NCBI GenBank assembly: GCA_037127315.1
Contig: JBBBDQ010001294.1
Span: 1,826,001-1,890,000, forward strand
Direction: 5' to 3'
Source: Ascarosepion bandense
Lineage: Eukaryota > Mollusca > Cephalopoda > Sepiida > Sepiidae
DNA: 64,000 nucleotides
A program made the position numbers and the translations under genes. Positions 43,478 through 55,695 of this stretch are shown here, in pieces (within the stretch, counting starts at the first letter, position 1; every line of letters starts with the position of its first letter). A model generated the notes under the pieces. It did not search any database, was not told where the DNA came from, and saw only the letters and a program-made list of their open reading frames with translations.

Positions 43478-46400
43478 AAAAGAAAAGAGTAAGAAAAAGA
43501 AAGATAAAGAGCAAGAGAAAGAAAGAGAACACAGAAAGAAAGAAAATACAAATATCAAGGCAAAAAGAAGAGATAAGCAAACAGAAGAAAAGGCCCCAGG
43601 AATAATAAAGAAAGAAAAAAGAAAGAAAAAATTTTCAAAATTGAAAGATAAACAAAGAAAAAATGAAAATAAAATTTTTAAAAACTCAGATAGGAAATGA
43701 GAGACGGATATAAAATGAAAGAAATGCTTATTAAAATGGTGAAATCAGAGATATAAAGATTAACTGAGAAACGGATAAAGATAAAACAAAAGAAGAAAAA
43801 GTGATAAGAAAAGAGAAAAAAGCTGAGATGAGGAAAGTTTAAAAATAGTTGAAGGGGTGGAAAGGGGAAGTTATAAAAATGGCAGAAGAAATCATAGAAG
43901 CTATAAGAAAGGAGAAAAAGAACAAAGGGGCAATAAGAAAAAAGTAGAGGATGTGGGTGAGGAAGAGATGGCAAAAGTAGACCAGAGAGAATTTGAGAAA
44001 GAAAAAAAGGGAGAATGGAAACATAGTGAGGGAAAAAGGGAAAGAGACAAGTGAGCAAGAGTTGTCACAGGAAGAGAGAAAAAAAAATACCCTGGCAGAA
44101 GCAACGAAATCAAAGATGACGTGAAAAACTTTGCAAAAAAAGATGCTGGAGATATTGAATGGAAGTTGATGGAAAAGATATATCTAACAATTATATGATA
44201 TGAAGAATAAGTCATTGCAAACAGAGACATGGTTCTGAGAACAAAAAGTTACAGTGTTGACGTTGATGACTGGCGGCCAAAAATATTAAAAGAAGAATTA
44301 AAAGAAGAAAAAAATTGGAAAGAGATGTAATCCTTGTTATAAAGATGCCATTTTGAAAAAATTGTAGTAAGGAATGAAGAGAAAGAAGTAAGAAAAGATT
44401 TTTAGGAAAGAAAGAATGAAGAGAGAAAAGAAATAGAAGAGAGTAGATCGAAGAAAGAGAAGAAATAAGGAGAGAGTAGGTTGAAAAGAGAGAAAAATAG
44501 AAGAGAGTAGATGGAAGAGAGAGAAGACAAAGAAGAGAGTAGATTGAAGAGAGAAGAAATAGGAGAGAGTAGATTAAAGAGAGAGGAGAAACAGAAGAGA
44601 GTAAATTGAAGAGAGAGAAAAATAGAAGAGAGTAGATGGAAGAGAGAGGAGAAACAGAAGAGAGTAAATTGAAGAGAGAGAAAAATAGAAGAGAGTAGAT
44701 GGAAGAGAGAAAAGAAATAGAAGAGAGTAGATCGAAGAAAGAGAAGAAATAGGAGAGAGTAGATTGAAGAGAGAGGAGAAACAGAAGAGAGTAAATTGAA
44801 GAGAGAGAAAAATAGAAGAGAGTAGATGGAAGAGAGAGGAGAAACAGAAGAGAGTAAATTGAAGAGAGAGAAAAATAGAAGAGAGTAGATGGAAGAGAGA
44901 AAAGAAATAGAAGAGAGTAGATCGAAGAAAGAGAAGAAATAGGAGAGAGTAGATTGAAGAGAGAGGAGAAACAGAAGAGAGTAAATTGAAGAAAGAGAAA
45001 AATAGAAGAGAGAAAAATAGAAGAGAGTAGATCAAAGAGAGAGAACAAAGAAGAGAGGAGATTGAAGAGAACAAAGAAGAGAGGAGATTGAAGAGAGAGG
45101 AGAAACAGAAGAGAGTAGATAAAAGAGAGAGAAAAAATAGAAATATGTAAATGGAAGAGAGAAAAGAAATAGAAGAGAGTAGATCGAAGAAAGAGAAGAA
45201 ATAGGAGAGAGTAGATTGAAGAGAGAGGAGAAACAGAAGAGAGTAAATTGAAGAAAGAGAAAAATAGAAGAGAGAAAAATAGAAGAGAGTAGATCAAAGA
45301 GAGAGAACAAAGAAGAGAGGAGATTGAAGAGAACAAAGAAGAGAGGAGATTGAAGAGAGAGGAGAAACAGAAGAGAGTAGATAAAAGAGAGAGAAAAAAT
45401 AGAAATATGTAAATGGAAGAGAGAGAAAAATAGAAAAGAGTAGATTGAAGAGAGAGAAGAGAGAGTAGACGGAAGAGAGAGAAGACATAGAAGAAAGTAG
45501 ATCAAAAAGAGAGAAAACATAGAAGAGAATAGATTGAAGAGAGAGTGGAAATAGAAATGAGTAAATTGAATAGAGAGAAGAAATAGGAGAGTTGATCAAA
45601 GAGAGAGAAAAAAAGAAGTGTAGATTGAAGAGAGAGAAGAAATAGAAGAGATTAAAATGAAGAAAGAAGAAATAAAAACGAGTAGACCGAAGAGAAAGAA
45701 GAAAAAGTAGAGAGAGAAGAAAGAGATGAAAAATAGAAGGGAGTAGACGGATGAGGGAGAAGAAAAAATAGAGGGTAGTAGAATGATGGAAAAGAGAAAG
45801 AAAATCAAAGCACTAGAAAGAAAAATAAAGAATAAGCCTGGAGGAGAAAATGAAGAAGTGAAAGACAGGAAAAAAAACTGAAAGGAGAAAATAAAAAAAT
45901 AAGAAAAAATAAATGGTGCAAACAGAAACTGAATGAATGAAGAAAGCAAAAGAAAAACAGATAAAAAAAGAATGAAAAGTTTACAATGAAATTGGTAATA
46001 GCAAAAAAAGAAAAGAAAATAAAGAAACAAAAGAAATTAACACATAAAAGAAAGAAAGTAAAGAAAGAAAGAAAGAAAGAAAGAAAGAAGTGAAAGAAAA
46101 AAGAAGGAAGCAAACAAACAAATCAGAGAAAGTGAAAAAGAAGTGAAAGAAATGAACAAGCAATACAAAGAAATAAAGAAATTAAAAAGAAAAAAAGAAA
46201 ACAGACGAAATAAGAGTAACACAGAAACAGAAAGCAAAATAAACAAACATATGAAAGAAAAAAGAGAAAGAAAAATGAAGGGAAAGAAAGATAAAGAGCA
46301 AGAGAAAAAAATTGAAAAAAGAACAAAATGCAATGAAAGTAAAAAAAAAGAAAGGAATATTGAAGAGAATGAAATACAATAAAAGTAAAAAAAGGGAATA

Positions 46401-46900
46401 TTAAAAAAAATTTAAAGAAAGAATGAAATACAAGGAAAGTAAATAAACGGAATATTAAAAAAAATAAAATGCAACTAAATAAAAAAAATTAAAGAAAGAA
46501 TGAAATACAATGAAAGTAAAAAAAGAAGGGAATATTAAAAAAAATTTAAAGAATGAATGAAATACAAGGAAAGTAAATAAACGGAATATTAAAAAAAATA
46601 AAATGCAACTAAATAAAAAAAATTAAAGAAAGAATGAAATACAATGAAAGTAAAAAAAGGGAATATTAAAAAAAATTTAAAGAAAGAATGAAATACAAGG
46701 AAAGTAAAAAAAATGGAATATTAAAGAAAGAATAAAATGCAATGAAAATAAAAAAATTAAAGAAAGAATGAAATACAATGAAAGAAAATATAAAGAAGGG
46801 TATACTAAAGAAATAATGAAAGAATGAAATACAGGAGAGTAAAATAAGATGGGAATATTAAAGAAAGAATGAAATACAATGAAAGTAAATAAGAGAGAAA
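42641..46900 (+). repeat. GA-rich tandem repeat domain (>4 kb)
   Basis: An almost continuous purine-rich strand with several sub-arrays. (GA)n occurs at 43180-43200 and 43299-43327, and (GAAA)n at 43442-43480 and 46058-46088. A core of about 31 bp (GAAGAGAGTAGATTGAAGAGAG) fills 44410-45560, and an AATGAAATACAATGAAAGTA array with a period of about 131-134 bp fills 46370-46760. Within the core array about 165 bp at 45001-45165 is repeated at +262. Long reverse-strand frames of Leu/Ser/Phe, including one of 374 codons (44212-45336), come from composition and are not genes. Confidence 0.9.
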
Positions 46901-47324
46901 TGATGAGATTGAAATTTTAGAACCAATGAAAACAAAAGATTAGGACAAAAAAGGCATTAGCCCAAAAATTTAACAAAGAATACCCATATAACAAATTGAA
47001 TAAGCAGTAACACCATAGAGAGTTTTCCTCACTAAAAGTCACAAAAAAAAAAATGCCCTAAAAATAGAAAAAGCGAGTTTGAAGCAAATGAAATCACCAG
47101 AAAAACAAATTCCTTTCTCATCCAAAATACCTTGTAAATTAAGAAATACGCATTGAAATATGAGGGTATGGAAGAATAAACCAAGGATAAAGAAATAATT
47201 CCATAATGAAATGAAGAAGAAATTGTTTTTTCATCCTTTCTGAAAAAGTAAAAGAAAATATACTATTAGGTATCATGATAGTGTAGATTTTTGGAGTAAT
47301 ATAGGGGAGTGAATTATTGGAACA

Positions 47325-47325
<1 letters not shown>
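46901..47325. other. Unassigned A-rich sequence
   Basis: No repeat periodicity or gene recognised. Confidence 0.35.
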
Positions 47326-47380
<55 letters not shown>

Positions 47381-47439
47381 GCCGTCTCTTCATTATCTAT
47401 CTATCTATCTATTTATCTATCTATCTATGCCGTCTCTTC

Positions 47440-47476
<37 letters not shown>

Positions 47477-47487
47477 GCCGTCTCTTC

Positions 47488-47534
<47 letters not shown>

Positions 47535-47544
47535 CATTCTATTG

Positions 47545-47575
<31 letters not shown>

Positions 47576-47590
47576 CCTATCTCAATCACT
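47326..47590 (-). repeat. (CTAT)n array with GCCGTCTCTTCATT spacers
   Basis: Opposite-strand counterpart of 7441-7802. CTAT blocks are separated by ATGCCGTCTCTTCATT at about 47379, 47427 and 47474. Forward frames across it are artefacts. Confidence 0.95.
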
Positions 47591-47659
47591 GATTCACATA
47601 CACACACACTCACTCAAAACCCTCCTCTTTAAATACGCTATCTCGACTTATTAACCACT

Positions 47660-48570
47660 TGAGTTTTTAGACTTTGTTTGATTAAGAAGTTCTACGTGGC
47701 TGAGCAGTCAAGGCACGAGCAGTCAGATCTAATGATGGTTTCTCCTAGGACATACAGGTTTGATTCCTGCCAGAACATGCATAATTTTCTAGCAATATTT
47801 TTCAAATATTTATGCTGGCAGATGTAAATAAATAAGGATATTTAATAATAAAGCAGCTTCTACTCAAATATGAGTATCCATTAAAATAATCTTTAAACAA
47901 ATAATTTAAAAATATGTCAGATTTAACCCATTTCCTAAAAAGTTGTCTTTGTTTATGTTAGAATACAAAGCAGAGCGGATTTACTTAAAAAATCTGAAGA
48001 GAAGTGTCCAAAAGCACTATTTGGGCTTTGTTTGATCAGGAGGTCTTATGTAGCCAGCCGAGCTGTCAAGGCACATCAGATCGAATGATTGTTTCCCTTA
48101 GAGGATGCAGGTTCAAATACTGCTGAAGTGCATTTGTTTTTAAACAAGAATTCTTAAATATTCATGCCGGTAGATGCAAATGAATAAATATACTGTTTAA
48201 TAATAAAAGCAGAGTATCTACTCAAATATGAGTATCCATTAGAAATAATATTTAAAGAATTACATTAAAAATATGGTGGATTTAATAAATCCCCCACCCA
48301 GCCCTGCTGTAAAATTGTTTTGGTTTACATTAGGGTCTAACACAGGACAGATATGTATATTTCAAGAATCTAGAAAGATATGTTTGAAAGTACTATTTGA
48401 GCTTTGTCTAATCAGATCTTACATGACCAAGACACGTCAGATCTAATGACAGTTTCTCCTAGTGGATGCAGAAATCTTATTAGAAAAATATATGCCCTCC
48501 TGCCAGAGGGCACATATATTTCAAATAAGATTTCTCTAATATTCATGCTGGTAGATTTAAATAAATAAAT
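47660..48570 (+). repeat. tRNA-like tandem units, left part
   Basis: Two and a half units of about 350 bp. Each begins near TTTGTTTGATTAAG/TCAGGAGG. Each has an A-box-like TGGCTGAGCAGTCAAGG and a B-box-like GGTTTGATTCC/GGTTCAAATAC, resembling a class II (Leu/Ser-type) tRNA. Each carries a body with TCTACTCAAATATGAGTATCC. Unit 3 is interrupted by the Penelope-like element and continues at 49807. Units are degenerate and unlikely to give functional tRNAs. Confidence 0.7.
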
Positions 48571-49806
48571 GACAGAGTGATTGGGTTGCTATGGGCTCCC
48601 CTTTCGGTCCAGCACTGGCTAATATTTTTTATGGCTTTCACGAGGAGAGAATATGCAGTAGTTCACTTCATCCTCAACTGTATTGTCCATATGTTGACAA
48701 TACTTTCTGTTTATTTTATAATCAAGTTGATCATTTTTTCTCTTTCATTAATGGTATTTATCCAGCTCATTTTAAGGATTCAGAAAGAATCTAATTCTCA
48801 ACTAGTCTCCTTGGATGTCCTAGTACATCGGACACCAACAACTTTTCTCACCTCAGTATATAGGAAATCAACATTTGCAGCATTATATGCATGTTGGGAT
48901 TCTTGTCCTAGAAAACATAAGATAAACATTATTAGAACCCTAGTTCATAGGGCATTAATGATATGTCTGGAGTCTTTCTTGAATGATGAAATTAATTTTG
49001 TGAAGGAAACCTTATGTGGTTTAGGGTATTAGGGTATTCCCCTAGTACTGTTCATTTGGTCATCCAATTGTGGAGTACAGAAAGATCAAACTTTGTACAG
49101 TAAAAAGGTGTCGTGTTTATCTTAGACTTCCCTGGATTGGATCCAAGTGCAAAAGGTTAACTATACAGATTTAATCTAATGTCCATCATCGTTTTTCTCA
49201 GCTGAGGTCTGTGTAGTTTTTCAAACCCAGCCTATGTTTTGTTATGGGTGCAAGGATGCTCTCCCTCCCCATAAAGTAAATTCTATTATTCATAAATGTA
49301 ATTGTAGTTGCAGTGCTGACTACACAGGGAGAACTACTCAGCACCTGAACATGAGAATTAAACAACATATTTCCCACTAAGATCAGGAATCACACCTTAC
49401 CTTTGAATAAGCTTGTCTCAAATACTTATGGTTCTGCCATATGTGAGCACCTATTAAATAACAGAAAGTGTGCTGCTAATTTCAGTGCTGACTGATTCAC
49501 TGTTATGTCCTGGTCATACTATGGATTTCATCTCAAAGTGCTGGAGGCTCTTTATATCAGGTCCTGCAAACCTTCTCTGTGTAAACAGCATGAATGTTTG
49601 TTGGACTCACTATTGTTTGTCTCTAGCTCTTTGTTTTCTATTTATTTTTTCTTCTTTTCCCCTTTTATTTTTCTTCTTCACCACACATTCCATTGTTGTT
49701 TTAATCTAAGTTTAAATCTCCTGTAGAGTCCTGAAATGCAGGAGCAAAACCATTTGCTTTGCTTTTAAAAATGTTGTGTAATATTAAGCTACACACTTTC
49801 ATTTCA
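48571..49806 (+). mobile_element. Penelope-like retroelement, 5'-truncated, 14-bp TSD
   Basis: The insertion of 1236 bp is flanked by TTAAATAAATAAAT at 48557-48570 and 49807-49820. It starts within the reverse transcriptase and runs through the GIY-YIG region to a 3' UTR. The 3' UTR contains CTGTAGA, a TCCTG-AAAT-GCAGGA hairpin and GCAAAACC (49719-49755). The target was a tRNA-like repeat unit. Confidence 0.9.
48580..49650 (+). pseudogene. Penelope-like RT / GIY-YIG coding remnant
   Basis: Frame pieces read 'MGSPFGPALANIF' (RT), then 'YCPYVDNTFCLF', where the usual YVDD is YVDN and a catalytic aspartate is lost. Next come 'LDVLVHRTPTTFLTSVYRKST', 'NIIRTLVHRALMIC' and 'LNDEINFVKETLCGLGY'. Further on, 'CNCSCSADYTGRTTQHL' and 'MRIKQHIS' (about 49300-49378) match the GIY-YIG endonuclease pattern Y-x-G-x-T...R...H. 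'EALYIRSCKPSLCKQ' near 49545-49590 is the expected end of the domain. Frameshifts and stops separate the pieces. The N-terminal half of the RT is missing. Confidence 0.85.
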
Positions 49807-50125
49807 TTAAATAAATAAATATGTTGTTTAACAATAAAGGCAGAGTATCTAAAATATGAGTATCCATTAAAAATAGTTTTCAAATAAATAAATATATGTA
49901 GGATTTAATCCATTTCCTAAAAAATTGTCTTTGTTTATAGTAAGGTACAAAACAGAGCAGATATTTAAATTTCAAGAATCAGGAGTGATGTGTACAAAAG
50001 CATTACATGGCTGAGCAGTCAAGTATATCAGATTTAATGGTAGTTTCACCTAGGGAATGCAGGTTCAAATCCTGCTGGAGGGAGCATATTTATCTCACAA
50101 TATGTCATATAAATACAGGTACAAG
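49807..50125 (+). repeat. tRNA-like tandem units, right part
   Basis: The rest of unit 3 and a fourth unit, with a good A box TGGCTGAGCAGTCAAG (50008) and perfect B box GGTTCAAATCC (50062-50072). Confidence 0.7.
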
Positions 50126-51140
50126 TTTTGTTGAAGACAAATGACAAGGTATGGTGTTAAAGATATTTGTTTAATTTTTCTTGTGTTTTTCTGGAGTGAA
50201 TAAAAACTGTCCAAACGAACTGAATATCTAAGTGCTTTTGACTATTTTTTTAGCCAATCAAGAATGGTTTTTGTTTTTAGCTGAATGGGTGGTGAGCTCC
50301 TTGGTGGGGTATGTATGCATCTAAAGTTATAGGAATGTTTTATTTTCCAATCATGGTCAGCACATTGTGGCCATGTTCATAATTAATATTATTGAGTGTT
50401 TATTTTTTATTATTAGTGCTTGATGTTTAGTAAGTTTCTTTTTTATTAATAGTGAATGTAAACTGATTGCTGATTAAATAAAACTCTTAAATACTGATAT
50501 CAGTCATAACACTACATACCTATCCAGATGATGTTACACCTTTCTAACCATAGGACACAATAAGGACACATTTAAACATGCATGTAAACCTAAAAAACTC
50601 CAGCCACAACATACTAGTAGAAATTATTAGTATAATAGTCTCTAAAAAAAGATTAAAAATAATAGAAGCCATAATAATTATATGAAACTTGAATGATTGA
50701 TTAAATATTCATATATACTTTTGTTTAGTATAATATCTACATGCTATATATAAATAAAATAGAACATATCAAGGGACCAGTCCAAGTAGCAGTGACTAAA
50801 AGTTCAATGTAGTAAGAGCAGCCATTTAAAAATCATTACATGTCTATTCTATTTCCAGTCATATGATGCTGTAAAAAAAAGAAACTTAACTAAAAAAGTA
50901 AAACAATTCTTCTAAAATCACCGCAACAGTTTCTTGATTATAAACTCTTGTATTTGCACATCAGCCAATATCTTCTTTGCCATTCATTTTTTTTTTGTGG
51001 ATGTCTAAATATTTTTACAAACTCAAAACGTTCACATGTTCATAATTACAGAAATTACAACAGAAGTTGTATAAATGATCGAACTGTGAAGATAAGAGTT
51101 TAATAACAGGAGCAACTGATGTATATCTGATTAAGTTAAG
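50126..51140. other. Unassigned AT-rich sequence
   Basis: About 1 kb with no gene or repeat recognised. Confidence 0.35.
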
Positions 51141-51147
51141 TAATCGT

Positions 51148-54100
51148 TATCTCACTGAACTGTGTCTTAAAAAGTCAAGTCTGATGAAGATAAGCTAAGG
51201 GCATTATATCACTGAACTGTGTCTTATAAAGGCAAGTCTGATGAAGATAAGCTGAGGGCATTATCCCACTGAACTGTGTCTTATACAGGCAAGTCTGATG
51301 AAGATAAGCTGAGGGCATTATATCACTGAACTGTGTCTTATAAAGGCAAGTCTGATGAAGATAAGCTGAGGGCATTATCTCACTGAACTGTGTCTTATAA
51401 AAGCAAGTCTGATGAAGATAAGCTGAGGGCATTATATCACTGAACTGTGTCTTATAAAAGCAAGTCTGATGAAGATAAGCTGAGGGCATTATCTCACTGA
51501 ACTGTGTCTTATAAAAGCAAGTCTGATGAAGATAAGCTGCGGGCATTATATCACTGAATTGTGTCTTATAAAAGCAAGTCTGATGAAGATAAGCTGAGGG
51601 CATTATATCACTGAACTGTGTCTTATAAAGGCAAGTCTGATGAAGATAAGCTAAGGGCATTATATCACTGAACTGTGTCTTATAAAGGCAAGTCTGATGA
51701 AGATAAGCTGAGGGCATTATATCACTGAACTGTGTCATTTAAGGCAAGTCTGATGAAGATAAGCTGAGGGCATTATCTCACTGAACTGTGTCTTATAAAG
51801 GCAAGTCTTGATGAAGATAAGCTGAGGGCATTATATCAGTGAACTGTGTCTTATAAAGGCAAGTCTGATGAAGATAAGCTGAGGGCATTATATCACTGAA
51901 CTGTGTCTTATAAAGGCAAGTCTGATGAAGATAAGCTGAGCGTTATATCACTGAACTGTGTCTTATAAAGGCAAGTCTGATGAAGATAAGCTGAGGGCAT
52001 TATCTCACTGAACTGTGTCTTATAAAGGCAAGTCTGATGAAGATAAGCTGAGGGCATTATATCACTGAACTGTGTCTTATAAAGGCAAGTCTGATGAAGA
52101 TAAGCTGAGGGCATTATATCACTGAACTGTGTCTTATAAAGGCAAGTCTGATGAAGATAAGCTGAGGGCATTATATCACTGAACTGTGTCTTATAAAGGC
52201 AAGTCTGATGAAGATAAGCTGAGGGCATTATATCACTGAACTGTGTCTTATAAAGGCAAGTCTGATGAAGATAAGCTGAGGGCGTTATATCACTGAACTG
52301 TGTCTTATAAAGGCAAGTCTGATGAAGATAAGCTGAGGGCATTATCTCACTGAACTGTGTCTTATAAAGGCAAGTCTGATGAAGATAAGCTGAGGCATTA
52401 TATATCACTGAACTGTGTCTTATAAAGGCAAGTCTGATGAAGATAAGCTGAGGGCATTATATCACTGAACTGTGTCTTATAAAGGCAAGTCTGATGAAGA
52501 TAAGCTGAGGGCATTATATCACTGAACTGTGTCTTATAAAGGCAAGTCTGATGAAGATAAGCTGAGGGCATTATATCACTGAACTGTGTCTTATAAAGGC
52601 AAGTCTGATGAAGATAAGCTGAGGGCGTTATATCACTGAACTGTGTCTTATAAAGGCAAGTCTGATGAAGATAAGCTGAGGGCATTATCTCACTGAACTG
52701 TGTCTTATAAAGGCAAGTCTGATGAAGATAAGCTGAGGGCATTATATCACTGAACTGTGTCTTATAAAGGCAAGTCTGATGAAGATAAGCTAAAGGGCAT
52801 TATCTCACTGAACTGTGTCTTATAACGGCAAAGTCTGATGAAGATAAGCTGAGGGCATTATATCACTGAACTCAGTCTTATAAAGGCAAGTCTGATGAAG
52901 ATAAGCTGAGGGCATTATCTCACTGAACTGTGTCTTATAAAGGCAATCATGATGAAGATAAGCTGAGGGCATTATATCACTGAACTGTGTCTTATAAAGG
53001 CAAGTCTGATGAAGATAAGCTGAGGGCATTATATCACTGAACTGTGTCTTATAAAGGCAAGTCTGATGAAGATAAGCTGAGGGCATTATATCACTGAACT
53101 GTGTCTTAAAAGGCAAGTTTGATGAAGATAAGCTAAGGGCATTATCTCACTGAACTGTGTCTTATAAAGGCAAGTCTGATGAAGATAAGCTGAGGGCATT
53201 ATATCACTGAATTGTGTCTTATAAAAGCAAGTCTGATGAAGATAAGCTGAGGGCATTATATCACTGAACTGTGTCTTATAAAGGCAAGTCTGATGAAGAT
53301 AAGCTGAGGGCATTATATCACTGAACTGTGTCTTATAAAGGCAAGTCTGATGAAGATAAGCTGAGGCATTATATCACTGAACTGTGTCTTATAAAGGCAA
53401 GTCTGATGAAGATAAGCTGAGGGCATTATATCACTGAACTGTGTCTTATAAAGGCAAGTCTGATGAAGATAAGCTGAGGGCATTATATCACTGAACTGTG
53501 TCTTATAAAGGCAAGTCTGATGAAGATAAGCTGAGGGCATTATATCACTGAACTGTGTCTTATAAAGGCAAGCCTGATGAAGATAAGCTGAGGGCATTAT
53601 ATCACTGAACTGTGTCTTATAAAGGCAAGTCTGATGAAGATAAGCTGAGGGCATTATATCACTGAACTGTGTCTTAAAGGCAAGTCTGATGAAGATAAGC
53701 TGAGGGCATTATATCACTGAACTGTGTCTTATAAAAGCAAGTCTGATGAAGATAAGCTGAGGGCATTATATCACTGAACTGTGTCTTAAAAGGCAAGTCT
53801 GATGAAGATAAGCTGAGGGCATTATATCACTGAACTGTGTCTTATAAAGGCAAGTCTGATGAAGATAAGCTGAGGGCATTATATCACTGAACTGTGTCTT
53901 AAAAGGCAAGTCTGATGAAGATAAGCTAAGGGCATTATATCACTGAACTGTGTCTTAAAAAGGCAAGTCTGATGAAGATAAGCTGAGGAGCATTATATCA
54001 CTGAACTGTGTCTTATAAAGGCAAGTCTGATGAAGATAAGCTAAGGGCATTATCTCACTGAACTGTGTCTTAAAAAAACAAGTCTGATGAAGATAAGCTG

Positions 54101-55690
54101 AGGGCATTATATCACTGAACTGTGCCTTAAAAAGGCAAGTCTGATGAAGATAAGCTGAGGGCATTATCTCACTGAACTGTGTCTTATAACGGCAAGTCTG
54201 ATGAAGATAAGCTGAGGGCATTATCTCACTGAACTGTGTCTTATAAAGGCAAGTCTGATGAAGATAAGCTGAGGGCATTATATCACTAGACTGTGTCTTA
54301 TAAAGGCAAGTCTGATGAAGATAAGCTGAGGGCATTATCTCACTGAACTGTGTCTTATAAAGGCAAGTCTGATGAAGATAAGCTGAGGGCATTATCTCAC
54401 TGAACTGTGTCTTAAAAAGGCAAGTCTGATGAAGATAAGCTGAGGCATTATCTCACTGAACTGTGTCTTATAAAGGCAAGTCTGATGAAGATAAGCTGAG
54501 GGCATTATATCACTGAACTGTGTCATATAAAGGCAAGTCTGATGAAGATAAGCTGAGGGCATTATATCACTGAACTGTGTCTTATAAAGGCAAGTCTGAT
54601 GAAGATAAGCTGAGGGCATTATATCAGTGAACTGTGTCTTATAAAGGCAAGTCTGATGAAGATAAGCTGAGGGCATTATATCACTGAACTGTGTCTTAAA
54701 AAGGCAAGTCTGATGAAGATAAGCTAAGGGCATTATATCACTGAACTGTGTCTTATAAAGGCAATCATGATGAAGATAAGCTGAAGGCATGATATCACTG
54801 AACTGTGTCTTATAAAGGCAAGTCTGATGAAGATAAGCTGAGGGCATTATATCACTGAACTGTGTCTTATCAAGGCAATCATGATGAAGATAAGCTAAGG
54901 GCATTATATCACTGAACTGTGTCTTATAAAGGCAAGTTTGATGAAGATAAACTGAGGGCATTATAACACTGAACTGTGTCTTATAAAGGCAATCATGATG
55001 AAGATAAGCTAAGGGCATTATATCACTGAACTGTTTCTTATAAAGGCAAGTCTGATGATGATAAGCTGAGGGCATTATATCACTGAACTGTGTCTTAAAA
55101 AGGCAAGTCTGATGAAGATAAGCTGAGGGCATTATATCACTGAACTGTGTCTTATAAAGGCAAGTCTGATGGTGATAAGCTGAGGGCATTATATCACTGA
55201 ACTGTGTCTAATAAAGTCAAGTCTGATGAAGATAAGCTGAGGGCATTATCTCACTGAACTGTTTCTTATAAAGGCAAGTCTGATGAAGATAAGCTGAGGG
55301 CATTATATCACTGAACTGTGTCTTATAAAGGCAAGTCTGATGAAGATAAGCTGAGGGCATTATATCACTGAACTGTGTCTTATAAAGGCAAGTCTGATGA
55401 AGATAAGCTGAGGGCATTATATCACTGAACTCTGTCTTATAAAGGCAAGTCTGATGAAGATAAGCTGAGGGCATTATATCACTGAACTGTGTCTTATAAA
55501 GGCAAGTCTGATGAAGATAAGCTGAGGGCATTATATCACTGAACTGTGTCTTAAAAAGGCAAGTCTGATGAAGATAAACTGAGGGCGTTATATCACTGAA
55601 CTGTGTCTTATAAAGGCAAGTCTGATGAAGATAAGCTGAGGGCATTATATCACTGAACTGAGTCTTATAAAGGTAAATCTGATAAAGATA
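51148..55690 (-). repeat. 57-bp satellite, about 80 copies
   Basis: A head-to-tail array of a 57-bp unit (plus strand: GTCTGATGAAGATAAGCTGA, then GGGCATTATATCACTGAAC, then TGTGTCTTATAAAGGCAA). Most copies differ at a few positions, mainly ATATCAC/ATCTCAC and AGTCTG/ATCATG. Because 57 is three times 19, the minus strand reads repeatedly as MPSAYLHQTCLYKTQFSDI. Open stretches reach 265 codons but are cut by 1-2 base indels. No flanking signal peptide, splice context or start region supports a real gene. Confidence 0.95.
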
Positions 55691-55695
55691 ACCAA

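Noticed and set aside
44212..45336. 374-codon antisense frame in GA-rich DNA
   Set aside because: Composition is almost only Leu, Ser, Phe, Tyr and Ile from a purine-rich tandem repeat. Overlapping frames of the same kind exist, and there is no domain or plausible start context.
50008..50085. True tRNA gene (Leu/Ser-like)
   Set aside because: A and B boxes are good, but the acceptor and anticodon arms do not pair convincingly and the sequence is one of several decayed repeat units.
51148..55690. Hammerhead ribozyme in the 57-bp satellite (CTGATGA in every unit)
   Set aside because: CTGATGA is present, but no stem II hairpin followed by GAAA lies downstream in the unit, so the conserved core is incomplete.
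51148..55690. CRISPR-like array
   Set aside because: The repeats are contiguous with no unique spacers, and the context is eukaryotic.
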